This document shows positions 51,667-58,727 of a DNA stretch of 64,000 nucleotides, piece after piece. How positions within the stretch are numbered: position 1 is the first letter of the stretch; each line of letters opens with the position of its first letter. The notes beneath the pieces were generated by a model. The model was not told where the DNA came from, did no database searches, and saw only the letters and a program-made list of their open reading frames with translations. The position numbers and the translations under genes were made by a program. Source of the DNA: Nostoc sp. ATCC 53789 (GTDB taxonomy: Bacteria; Cyanobacteriota; Cyanobacteriia; Cyanobacteriales; Nostocaceae); NCBI RefSeq assembly GCF_009873495.1, contig NZ_CP046703.1, positions 4,940,501 to 5,004,500 on the forward strand, in the 5' to 3' direction.

Positions 51667-52767
51667 TTACAATAATGACAACTGTTCATTAGGCGGCGTG
51701 AATCCCAAATGCTTATATGCTGCCTTAGTTGCCATCCTTCCACGATGAGTCCGAGTTAAATACCCAATTTGCATGAGGTAAGGTTCGTACACCTCTTCAA
51801 TTGTTTGGGTATCTTCACCTGTGGCTGCTGCCATTGTTTCTAACCCCACTGGCCCGCCGTTAAATTGTTCAATGATCACACTCAGCATTTGGCGGTCTGT
51901 CCAATCTAAACCGCAGGGATCTACTTGGAATAGTTGCAATGCTTCAGATGCAATATTTTCATTAATCTCCCCAGATATTTTTACTTCCGCATAATCACGT
52001 ACCCGTTTTAGTAGCCTATTAGCAATCCGTGGCGTTCCGCGTGAACGACGGGCAATTTCTGTGGCACCATCTTCTGTAATAGGGGTTTTGAGTAATTGAG
52101 CGGTTCGCAGTACAATTTGAGTCAGTTCGTCAACTTCGTAAAATCGGAGTTTTTGAATTAAACCGAAGCGATCGCGCAGTGGTGAAGTTAAAGCACCCAC
52201 ACGGGTTGTAGCACCCACTAAGGTAAACTTTGATAGCGGCAAACTTCTAATCCGAGCGCTGGAACCCTTACCAATGGTAATATCTAAGCGATAATCTTCC
52301 ATTGCTGGATACAGAATTTCTTCCGTCATCCGCGAGAGGCGATGAATTTCATCCACAAATAAGATATCCCCTGGCTTCATGTTCACCAGTAGCCCAACAA
52401 TATCTCGTGGACGTTCTAGGGCTGGCGCACTGGTAATTTTGTAATTTACCCCCATTTCCGATGCTAAAATCATTGCCATTGTGGTTTTGCCCAATCCTGG
52501 CGGCCCATACAGCAGCAAGTGATCCAGCACCTCACCACGAGACTTGGCTGCTTTGATGGCAATATCTAGCACATCCTTTAAATCTTTTTGTCCAATGTAA
52601 TCGGCAAATCGGTGCGGCCGAATACCTTCTTCCTGTTGTTCTTGTTCATCAATAGCAGCTTCAGGCTTCAAAATATTTTCTGTGGATGGTACTTTCGCCG
52701 ACTCCCGACGCTGCTTTGGTTCTCCGTTGGGTTCTGGAGGCTGTTTTTTCGAGGAGATTATCGCCAT
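51667..52767 (-). CDS. ruvB: Holliday junction branch migration helicase subunit RuvB
   Basis: 366 residues, with an N-terminal extension of about 45 usual for cyanobacteria. 'RPHRFADYIGQKDLKDVLDIAIKAAKSRGEVLDHLLLYGPPGLGKTTMAMILA' (Walker A), 'ILFVDEIHRLSRMTEEILYPAMEDY' (Walker B), sensor 1 'LVGATTRVGALTSPLRDRFG' and the C-terminal winged helix ('GLDWTDRQMLSVIIEQFNGGPVGLETMAAATGE...QIGYLTRTHRGRMATKAAYKHLG') are all present. It drives branch migration with RuvA. Confidence 0.96.
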   Translation of the reverse strand: MAIISSKKQPPEPNGEPKQRRESAKVPSTENILKPEAAIDEQEQQEEGIRPHRFADYIGQKDLKDVLDIAIKAAKSRGEVLDHLLLYGPPGLGKTTMAMILASEMGVNYKITSAPALERPRDIVGLLVNMKPGDILFVDEIHRLSRMTEEILYPAMEDYRLDITIGKGSSARIRSLPLSKFTLVGATTRVGALTSPLRDRFGLIQKLRFYEVDELTQIVLRTAQLLKTPITEDGATEIARRSRGTPRIANRLLKRVRDYAEVKISGEINENIASEALQLFQVDPCGLDWTDRQMLSVIIEQFNGGPVGLETMAAATGEDTQTIEEVYEPYLMQIGYLTRTHRGRMATKAAYKHLGFTPPNEQLSLL

Positions 52768-52779
52768 AATTCTTACAAG

Positions 52780-52915
52780 GTAGAGGTTACAGGGTAAAGG
52801 TTACAGGGAATGAGGTACAGGGTACAGTTACAGGGAATGGGGTACAGGGTAAAGGTTACAGGGTACAGATTATTCCCTATAACCTGTCACCTGTTACCTC
52901 TCCCCTAATCCCAAT
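52780..52915. repeat. GGTTACAGGGTA heptamer repeat with complementary end, second locus
   Basis: Repeated GGTTACAGGGAA/GGTACAGGGTA units, then AGATTATTCCCTAT and complementary CACCTGT units, upstream of ruvB. Same construction as 12845-12950. Confidence 0.75.
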
Positions 52916-52999
52916 ACCCGTGAAAATTTTCGTTTGGAAATACCCGCGCCAATTTAAAATTTAAATTCCGGTCAATTACCCAGAAGTACAAAAGTTATT

Positions 53000-53773
53000 A
53001 TGTTATCTAAAAGAATCTTACCGTGCTTAGATGTGAAGGCGGGACGGGTTGTAAAAGGAGTTAACTTTGTCAATCTCCAAGATGCAGGCGATCCGGTAGA
53101 GTTGGCCAAGGTTTACAACGAAGCCGGTGCTGATGAGTTAGTATTTCTGGATATTACAGCTACTCATGAAGACCGAGCTACTATTTTAGATGTGGTCTAC
53201 CGGACTGCCGAACAGGTCTTTATTCCATTAACTGTGGGTGGTGGCATTCAATCCTTAGAAAATGTTAAAGCTTTGTTACGAGCCGGCGCAGATAAGGTTA
53301 GTATTAATTCTGCGGCGGTACGTGATCCCGATTTGATTAATCGGGCAAGCGATCGCTTTGGTAATCAGTGCATAGTTGTTGCAATTGATGCTAGACGCAG
53401 AAATAACCCAGAAAATCCAGGTTGGGATGTGTATGTACGGGGTGGCAGGGAAAATACAGGCTTAGATGCTCTATTGTGGGCACAGGAAGTTGAGAAACGC
53501 GGTGCTGGAGAACTTCTAGTAACAAGTATGGATGCGGATGGAACCCAAGCCGGATATGACATCGAGATTACACGGGCTATTGCAAACGCTGTAGAAATTC
53601 CAGTCATTGCTTCTGGTGGTGCAGGTAATTGTGAACATATTTACACAGCTTTAACTGAAGGCAAAGCGGAAGCAGCACTATTGGCATCGCTATTACATTA
53701 CGGGCAATTAAGCGTAGCAGAAATCAAAAATTATTTACGCGATCGCAATGTGCCAGTAAGAACATTATCTTGA
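53000..53773 (+). CDS. hisF: Imidazole glycerol phosphate synthase subunit HisF
   Basis: 257 residues, (beta/alpha)8 barrel. 'RILPCLDVKAGRVVKGVNFVNLQDAGDPVELA' with catalytic Asp near residue 11, 'VFIPLTVGGGIQSLENVKALLRAGADKVSINSAAV', the second catalytic Asp in 'VVAIDARR', and phosphate-binding 'VIASGGAGNCEHIYTALTEG...AALLASLLHYGQ'. It makes the imidazole ring in histidine synthesis, with AICAR as second product, using ammonia from HisH. Confidence 0.97.
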   Translation: MLSKRILPCLDVKAGRVVKGVNFVNLQDAGDPVELAKVYNEAGADELVFLDITATHEDRATILDVVYRTAEQVFIPLTVGGGIQSLENVKALLRAGADKVSINSAAVRDPDLINRASDRFGNQCIVVAIDARRRNNPENPGWDVYVRGGRENTGLDALLWAQEVEKRGAGELLVTSMDADGTQAGYDIEITRAIANAVEIPVIASGGAGNCEHIYTALTEGKAEAALLASLLHYGQLSVAEIKNYLRDRNVPVRTLS

Positions 53774-53872
53774 CCCACAAATCACCTGTTAATGACATCT
53801 ATCTGAGGTTAGACACACTTCTTAAAAAGGGTGTTAATATTATTTTACAAGTATTAACAAATATTAAAAAAT

Positions 53873-54067
53873 ATGTTGCTTCCTATTTTACTTTTTGATG
53901 TAGCTTTGGTAGCGTGGTCGCTGCACTTAATGGAAAAAGCCTACGAGAGTAAAGAATTTTCCCTCATGTTGGCTGGTACATTGGTTGCCCTGGCTGCTGC
54001 TGCCATGTTAGTAGTTTACTTTTTGATGGGGCACTGTATGACCTACTTGTTGCAAGTGTCGTTGTGA
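53873..54067 (+). CDS. Small (64-aa) membrane protein
   Basis: Two hydrophobic segments (about 2-19, 'LLPILLFDVALVAWSLHLM', and 29-55, 'FSLMLAGTLVALAAAAMLVVYFLM') around a short charged loop, suggesting a two-helix hairpin in the membrane. I recognise no family; proteins of this shape occur next to tRNA genes by chance or as part of thylakoid complexes. The last gene before the tRNA and transposon. Confidence 0.6.
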   Translation: MLLPILLFDVALVAWSLHLMEKAYESKEFSLMLAGTLVALAAAAMLVVYFLMGHCMTYLLQVSL

Positions 54068-54115
54068 GTGTCTAGTGGTAGAGGAGATATTTAAAATTTA
54101 GTTTTCACAAAAAGC

Positions 54116-54151
54116 TTGACAAAGTGCTAAAATTAAGTGATTATGTATAAT
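54116..54151 (+). promoter_or_regulatory. Promoter elements upstream of tRNA-Ala
   Basis: TATAAT at 54146-54151 ends 9 bp before the mature tRNA start. TTGACA is at 54116-54121, but the 24-bp spacing is far above the usual 17, so the -35 may be a coincidence and the -10 the real signal. Confidence 0.4.
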
Positions 54152-54160
54152 GGATTTTAA

Positions 54161-54233
54161 GGGGTTATAGCGCAGTTGGTAGCGCACCTCAATGGCATTG
54201 AGGGGGTCAGCGGTTCGAATCCGCTTAGCTCCA
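54161..54233 (+). tRNA. tRNA-Ala (anticodon GGC)
   Basis: A 73-nt cloverleaf. The acceptor stem is GGGGTTA/TAGCTCC with the G3-U70 wobble that defines tRNA-Ala, discriminator A73 and no encoded CCA. The D arm begins at AGCGCAGTTGGTAGCGC. The anticodon stem CCTCA/TGAGG encloses ATGGCAT (anticodon GGC), and the T arm is AGCGG-TTCGAAT-CCGCT. It lies 30 bp from the transposon end, and as in other Tn7-like elements it is the probable attachment landmark. Confidence 0.95.
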
Positions 54234-54263
54234 TTCTTAAGTCCCTAATCTTCTTAGTAAATT

Positions 54264-54346
54264 TGCGACAACAAGCACTAGTTGTCCATAAAGGTCACTT
54301 TATGCTTGTTGTTCTTAAAGGACAACTTATGCTTGTCATTGTCGCA
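54264..54346. repeat. Transposon left end with three TnsB-type binding repeats
   Basis: Three copies of a ~22-27-bp unit with the core TATGCTTGT (or AGTGCTTGT): 54264-54287 (inverted), 54293-54314 and 54320-54346 (direct). The outer ones carry TGCGACA/TGTCGCA at their outsides, making an 83-bp imperfect palindrome. Clustered imperfect repeats next to a terminal TG..CA-like sequence are what TnsB binds at Tn7-type ends. The terminal base is inferred, not proven: the nearest neighbour sequence to the tRNA is TGCGACA at 54264. Confidence 0.6.
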
Positions 54347-54391
54347 CAAAAGAGAGGGAGAGGAAGGGAAGGAAAAGCGTATAAGAAATGA

Positions 54392-54412
54392 TTGCTCGAT
54401 GGCTCGAAGCAA
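54392..54412 (-). terminator. Hairpin downstream of tniQ2/tnsD2
   Basis: On the minus strand TTGCTTCGA-GCCA-TCGAGCAA forms a stem of eight pairs with one bulge, 8 bp after the stop codon, followed by a short T-rich run. It lies between the last transposon gene and the element end. Confidence 0.4.
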
Positions 54413-54420
54413 ATTTTAAG

Positions 54421-55785
54421 TTAGCATTTGCCTAATTGGCATTGTATCTCTTGCAATGCTGTACGGACTTCTCTGTATCTTAAGTATCCTGGCATACTCA
54501 TCTGTTCTGAAACGCGGGCTTCGGACGGATATACTCCCTGATTATGTAAACTTAGGGTAATTCGTCGAACTTCATCGCAAGACTGCTTTACATTTCTCAG
54601 AAGAATCGCCTTTCTATCGTTGAGGTATTTGGCAGAGATGGCATGACATAAATTTGGAAAATGCTTAAAAATAGTTCTTCTGTCGCATTCCAAACGCCTA
54701 GCAACCTCTTCCATTGATGGTGATGGGGAATCATTACTCTCAAGCACTGCTTCTAGATTTTGTTTTACTTTGTTAGCATCAAAAGACTTTGCGCTTGCCC
54801 TAGTCTGGGGTTTTGATTGAAGTGGTAGTAGTTGCACTGCTTGAAAAGAATTTGCAGATTTTACTCCTTGTATTAAGAAATCCAGTAGGGAGATTTTCAG
54901 ACAGTAACAAATTTGTAAAAGAGCCTTGATTGAAGGTTGATTCTCACCTTTACACCAAACCCATACTGTATTTCTGGGTATCTGAAGCTGGCGAGCAAAT
55001 GCAGCTACATTTCCCTCAGCAACTTGAGATACGTAACTGCATAATGCCTTAGCAATGCTGTCTTTTAATGGCAAAGGTGTCAAATATGGGGCTTTAGCAA
55101 GCAACTCACCTACACTTTGTGCGATCCATATTTCAAACTCTAAATCATGCTCTTCTAAATTTTGGTGAGGGCTTATTTGAGTGTCCAATGGCATTCCAAG
55201 CCAATTCAAGCATTTAGAGCAATATCCTGGCCGTGATCGCCAAGCCAAAACGTAATTTGTCTGATAGCAATGAGGACACTTTTGACTCAACTTTTGCTGG
55301 TGATACGGGCAAACTTTAACTACATCCAGCGACCAAAGTAAATGCTCAAAAACTAATTGACTAGTTGTGCGTCGTTCTTCATAACAACTTGGACACCAAG
55401 CCCTGATAGAACGAAGCAAATTCCTAGACGGGAGTAGTTCAGACCAAGTTAGCAATGTCAAAAACTGAAGATCATTGCGTAGAGTCAAGATTTGAAGAGC
55501 TTGACGCAAATCAGCAGCCATGATGCCCGTGCCATTAAGCGCTCCTGTAAAAGGATATATTTTGTGTAAATTATTACTTCCATATGTCTTATTAAAAACT
55601 GGGGTCAGTTCTCTTTCCATCAACACTCCCGGAGGTAAGCAATGAGCCTCAGCCAATCGAGTAACATAGCCTGTCAAGCTTTCTACCAAAGGTGTCCCGA
55701 TACCGACAGGTTCTATGTGGTACAGATGGCTACGTGGTGGGATCAAAGGTAGTTTCAAGTTCCACAACTCATATTTAGTTAGCAC
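54421..55785 (-). CDS. TnsD/TniQ-type target selector, second copy (454 aa)
   Basis: 454 residues, starting at GTG 55785 with AGGAG five bases upstream. TniQ domain to about 215: 'LVESLTGYVTRLAEAHCLPPGVL', 'LTLRNDLQFLTLLTWSELLPSRNLLRSIRAWCPSCYE' and zinc Cys pairs C-x2-C in 'CPSC', 'CPHC' and 'CSKC'. An HTH-like module follows ('GNVAAFARQLQIPRNTVWVWCKGENQPSIKALLQICYCLKISLLDFL'). One TnsD-style DNA-binding repeat is near 365-400 ('PSPSMEEVARRLECDRRTIFKHFPNLCHAISAKYLNDRKA'), then the C-terminal 'SEQMSMPGYLRYREVRTALQEI' module. TniQ proteins connect a targeting factor to TnsC; the repeats suggest DNA binding at the attachment site. Paralogue of the gene upstream. Confidence 0.85.
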   Translation of the reverse strand: MLTKYELWNLKLPLIPPRSHLYHIEPVGIGTPLVESLTGYVTRLAEAHCLPPGVLMERELTPVFNKTYGSNNLHKIYPFTGALNGTGIMAADLRQALQILTLRNDLQFLTLLTWSELLPSRNLLRSIRAWCPSCYEERRTTSQLVFEHLLWSLDVVKVCPYHQQKLSQKCPHCYQTNYVLAWRSRPGYCSKCLNWLGMPLDTQISPHQNLEEHDLEFEIWIAQSVGELLAKAPYLTPLPLKDSIAKALCSYVSQVAEGNVAAFARQLQIPRNTVWVWCKGENQPSIKALLQICYCLKISLLDFLIQGVKSANSFQAVQLLPLQSKPQTRASAKSFDANKVKQNLEAVLESNDSPSPSMEEVARRLECDRRTIFKHFPNLCHAISAKYLNDRKAILLRNVKQSCDEVRRITLSLHNQGVYPSEARVSEQMSMPGYLRYREVRTALQEIQCQLGKC

Positions 55786-55989
55786 ATTTGCTCCTAAACT
55801 TTTTCACCTTGAATAAATTACACCTCAGCCACACTGTGTTTCAACACATATAGGTTTTATGATGCTGGTAGTTTCCCTAGACCTGACTTTTGAGAGTATG
55901 CGTAAAAAGTCATGCTGTTTCTCGGTTTTAGGACTTACCGTGAAAAATCACTATTTGTAACTAGTATTCCCCGAAGAATTACCTCATTT

Positions 55990-57546
55990 TTACCAGCCGA
56001 GTTCGCGCCGTACTTCGCATACTGCTTCAACAACATCTTTTTGGAGTATCGAACCAGGACTTTTTAAAAAAACTGAAATTCTGCTAGCAGTAGGTTCTAT
56101 TTCTTCCGAATGAAGCTGAAACGCAACTTTCCGAACTTCCTGACGCAATTTTTCTACTCGTTTTGTTCGGCTTTCTTGGCGATAATTAGCGTATCGTGCT
56201 GAAATTGCACTGCATAGGTCTGGAAAATTTTTATCTAGGCTATGTACAGATTTTTTACCAAAACGCTTGGCAACCTCCTGCATAGATGGTGGTGGATACT
56301 CTTTAGCTGCAAGCAATTCTTCCAATAAACGCTGTAATTTTTCTAGCCTTTGAGCTTTTTCATACTCACTATGTCGCGTTGCTATAATTTTACACAAATC
56401 TGAAGAATAATAATACAAAACACTAGTTTTTTTATACCCAAGCCATTCAGCAATTTCTACTAGGGATGGTGGTGGGCTTTTAGTGAGTGCAGTTTCCAAT
56501 GCGTGTAGTACTTCTGTCGATGTGTTTAATTGGTAAGTACCTTCCTTACTTGGTTTATTCTGATTTTGTGTGATTATCTTGCTAGAATCTACGTTAATTT
56601 CTTCTTTAGTAAGAAAATCGAGCAGCGATATTTCAAGTTGGAAACAAATTTGCAGAAGTGTGTCGATTGCTGGCAAGGTTTTTCCCACACACCATCTATG
56701 GGTTTGAGTTCTATTTATCCCTAGCTCTTTTGCAAATGCAGCTATGTTGCCATGTGCAAGGACATTGACATAACCAGAAAGCATTTCAGAAATTTTTTCT
56801 TTAGGTGGCGGAGATAAATATGGTGTAGCGGCTATTAAATCTCCAAGATTATTTGTAACCCATATTTGCCAATTTAGTTCATCTTCTGTCAGTTTTATAC
56901 TATTTGGTGATTTAACATTTGGAGAAATGCCAAGCCACTCTCCGCATTTTGAACAACAACCTGGTCTTGAACGCCAAGTCAATAGCCTGTTTTCTTCGTG
57001 ACAGTATGGGCACTCTGTACAGAGACGCTGATGATGATGCAGACAAATCGTAACTTCCTTTAGTGACCAAAGGAGTGGTTCATAGACTGTTTGTTCAGTT
57101 ACACGCCAATTTTCGTAACAGCTTGAACACCAAGCTCTGGCAGAGCGGAACAAGTTCCTTGGAGGAATTATTTCTGCCCAATTGAGCATTGTTAGTAAAC
57201 GCAAGTCATTACGTAGAGTTAATGATTCAAGGGTTTTAATTAGTTTTAAAGCCCAGCTACCCATTCCATTCAAAGCCTTTGTCTGACCAGGAAAAATTTT
57301 GTCTAGCCCTCCATCTTTACTCTTGAAGATATATCCTTCTTTGAGCAATGGTACAAGTTCACTCAAGACTAATATTCCCGTAGGTACACAATGCTCTTCA
57401 GCTAACCGGACAATGTAGCCTGTTAGGCTTTCTACCTCAGGCGTTCCGATACCAACTGGCTTTAAATTATAGAGGCGGCTGCGTGGAGGAATAGTTGGTT
57501 CTTGTAAATCACATAACCCAATTGCTTGAAGCTCATTGCTACTCAT
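55990..57546 (-). CDS. TnsD/TniQ-type target selector, first copy (518 aa)
   Basis: 518 residues, near the length of Tn7 TnsD (508). Same TniQ N-terminus as the downstream paralogue ('EVESLTGYIVRLAEEHCVPTGIL', 'ARAWCSSCYENWRVTEQTVYEPLLWSLKEVTICLHHHQRLCTECPYC', 'CCSKCGEWLG') and the same HTH module ('GNIAAFAKELGINRTQTHRWCVGKTLPAIDTLLQICFQLEISLLDFL'). It has two TnsD-style repeats ('PPSLVEIAEWLGYKKTSVLYYYSSDLCKIIATRHSEYEK' and 'PPPSMQEVAKRFGKKSVHSLDKNFPDLCSAISARYANYRQ') where the paralogue has one. It follows tnsC by 2 bp, with AGGAGG in the end of tnsC as ribosome-binding site, so it is translated from the same mRNA. Confidence 0.87.
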   Translation of the reverse strand: MSSNELQAIGLCDLQEPTIPPRSRLYNLKPVGIGTPEVESLTGYIVRLAEEHCVPTGILVLSELVPLLKEGYIFKSKDGGLDKIFPGQTKALNGMGSWALKLIKTLESLTLRNDLRLLTMLNWAEIIPPRNLFRSARAWCSSCYENWRVTEQTVYEPLLWSLKEVTICLHHHQRLCTECPYCHEENRLLTWRSRPGCCSKCGEWLGISPNVKSPNSIKLTEDELNWQIWVTNNLGDLIAATPYLSPPPKEKISEMLSGYVNVLAHGNIAAFAKELGINRTQTHRWCVGKTLPAIDTLLQICFQLEISLLDFLTKEEINVDSSKIITQNQNKPSKEGTYQLNTSTEVLHALETALTKSPPPSLVEIAEWLGYKKTSVLYYYSSDLCKIIATRHSEYEKAQRLEKLQRLLEELLAAKEYPPPSMQEVAKRFGKKSVHSLDKNFPDLCSAISARYANYRQESRTKRVEKLRQEVRKVAFQLHSEEIEPTASRISVFLKSPGSILQKDVVEAVCEVRRELGW

Positions 57547-57548
57547 AT

Positions 57549-58727
57549 TTATTGGCCTCCTAGCCGATCACGTTTAGGATTACGTTGGAATGGTTTTGTA
57601 TTATTAGATTTAGAATTTTTTTTCTGTTCGATACTTTCTTTAGTTGACAATTTACCTTGCTCGTGAGTTTGGCCCTTCTCCAAACCTAAAATGATACGCA
57701 AGTTCCTGCTCCTATTTTCACTATCTCTAAGCTTGTTCTCACCATTAATTGCCTCTAAAGCCATTTCTTCACACTCAAAATCTTTATAGGCTGTTTCTTT
57801 TAGATGTTCGAGGCTTAGAGTGTTCGCTTGTTCAGAAAGAGCAAGATCATAGGCATCCGTTAGCCAATCTCTGAGAGTGCCAAAGTTGCCAATGCAGCGT
57901 TCGTAGCAAAACTGCCAGTATTTCTCTTTCAAAGGGGGAGCCTCCAGAAGTGGCATTCGGTATTGGAGATGCTCTAGTATCCTCTTGAACTCCTTAATAT
58001 CTTCATCGAACTCAAGAGAATAGCGTGGAAAGTGAATAATCTTAGTACGTCGACTCAATTGTGGACTCAGTTCAAGGAAGTCAAGTAGTTGATAAGTGCC
58101 AAACCCAGTCCAAGGAACTTTGGTAATATTTACAGCCGACTTTACACAATCCATATGAGCTTGTAAAAGCTCTACTCCAGCCATCTTGCCAATATGCTGA
58201 AATTCATCTACTGCTAACGTATAAGGTTTACGATGAATTAAAGCATTCTCCATTGCTAGGCGGAGTGCATCTTCCGTTGTCCTTCTTGTATTAATAACAA
58301 GTTTCCCATCACTATCTCGACGAATACCATTGTCGTTATAGTTAATTTTTTGCTGAATTTCTGGTTCATCCACAGCTTTCAAGATAATTTCGTAGAAGCT
58401 TTTCCATCTAAAAGCCCCTTTCCCTGGTGCACGTGCTTCAACGCAAACAATAGGAATCCAACCGGGGTTTATTTTCATCTTTGCAATACTCTGTTCAATA
58501 ATTTTTTTGTAGAGTAAGCGCACCAAGGTTGACTTACCAACACCAGATGGGCCAATCACTAAAATAATTGAGGCTCCCGCAGGTTCAAGAATAATACGGT
58601 GAGTTTTGTTAAAGACAGTCAGCAAATTCCGGTGCATAAATGTGACATCAGGCTTTTTGAAAAAGTTCATCCGCTCCTGGGGTGGCTGGTCAAGTAATTC
58701 ACGTGGAAATCCATATTGAATAACCAT
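57549..58727 (-). CDS. tnsC: Tn7-type AAA+ transposition regulator
   Basis: About 392 residues. Walker A 'VIGPSGVGKSTLVRLL' (61-69), Walker B 'YTLAVDEFQHIG' (D176, E177), a family-typical N-terminus 'YGFPRELLDQPPQERMNFFKKPDVTFMHRNLL', and a charged Asn/Lys/Gln-rich tail (about 355-394) that in Tn7 TnsC contacts the transposase. It polymerises on target DNA and passes the TniQ/TnsD signal to TnsA/TnsB. ATG 58727 overlaps the tnsAB stop as TAATG and has AGAGGA eight bases upstream. An ATG at 58733 lies too close to that site. Confidence 0.93.
   Translation of the reverse strand: MVIQYGFPRELLDQPPQERMNFFKKPDVTFMHRNLLTVFNKTHRIILEPAGASIILVIGPSGVGKSTLVRLLYKKIIEQSIAKMKINPGWIPIVCVEARAPGKGAFRWKSFYEIILKAVDEPEIQQKINYNDNGIRRDSDGKLVINTRRTTEDALRLAMENALIHRKPYTLAVDEFQHIGKMAGVELLQAHMDCVKSAVNITKVPWTGFGTYQLLDFLELSPQLSRRTKIIHFPRYSLEFDEDIKEFKRILEHLQYRMPLLEAPPLKEKYWQFCYERCIGNFGTLRDWLTDAYDLALSEQANTLSLEHLKETAYKDFECEEMALEAINGENKLRDSENRSRNLRIILGLEKGQTHEQGKLSTKESIEQKKNSKSNNTKPFQRNPKRDRLGGQ

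Noticed and set aside
54236..54420. CRISPR array at the tRNA-side transposon end
   Set aside because: The three repeats are unequal in spacing and orientation, and the intervals are too short for spacers; they fit TnsB sites better.
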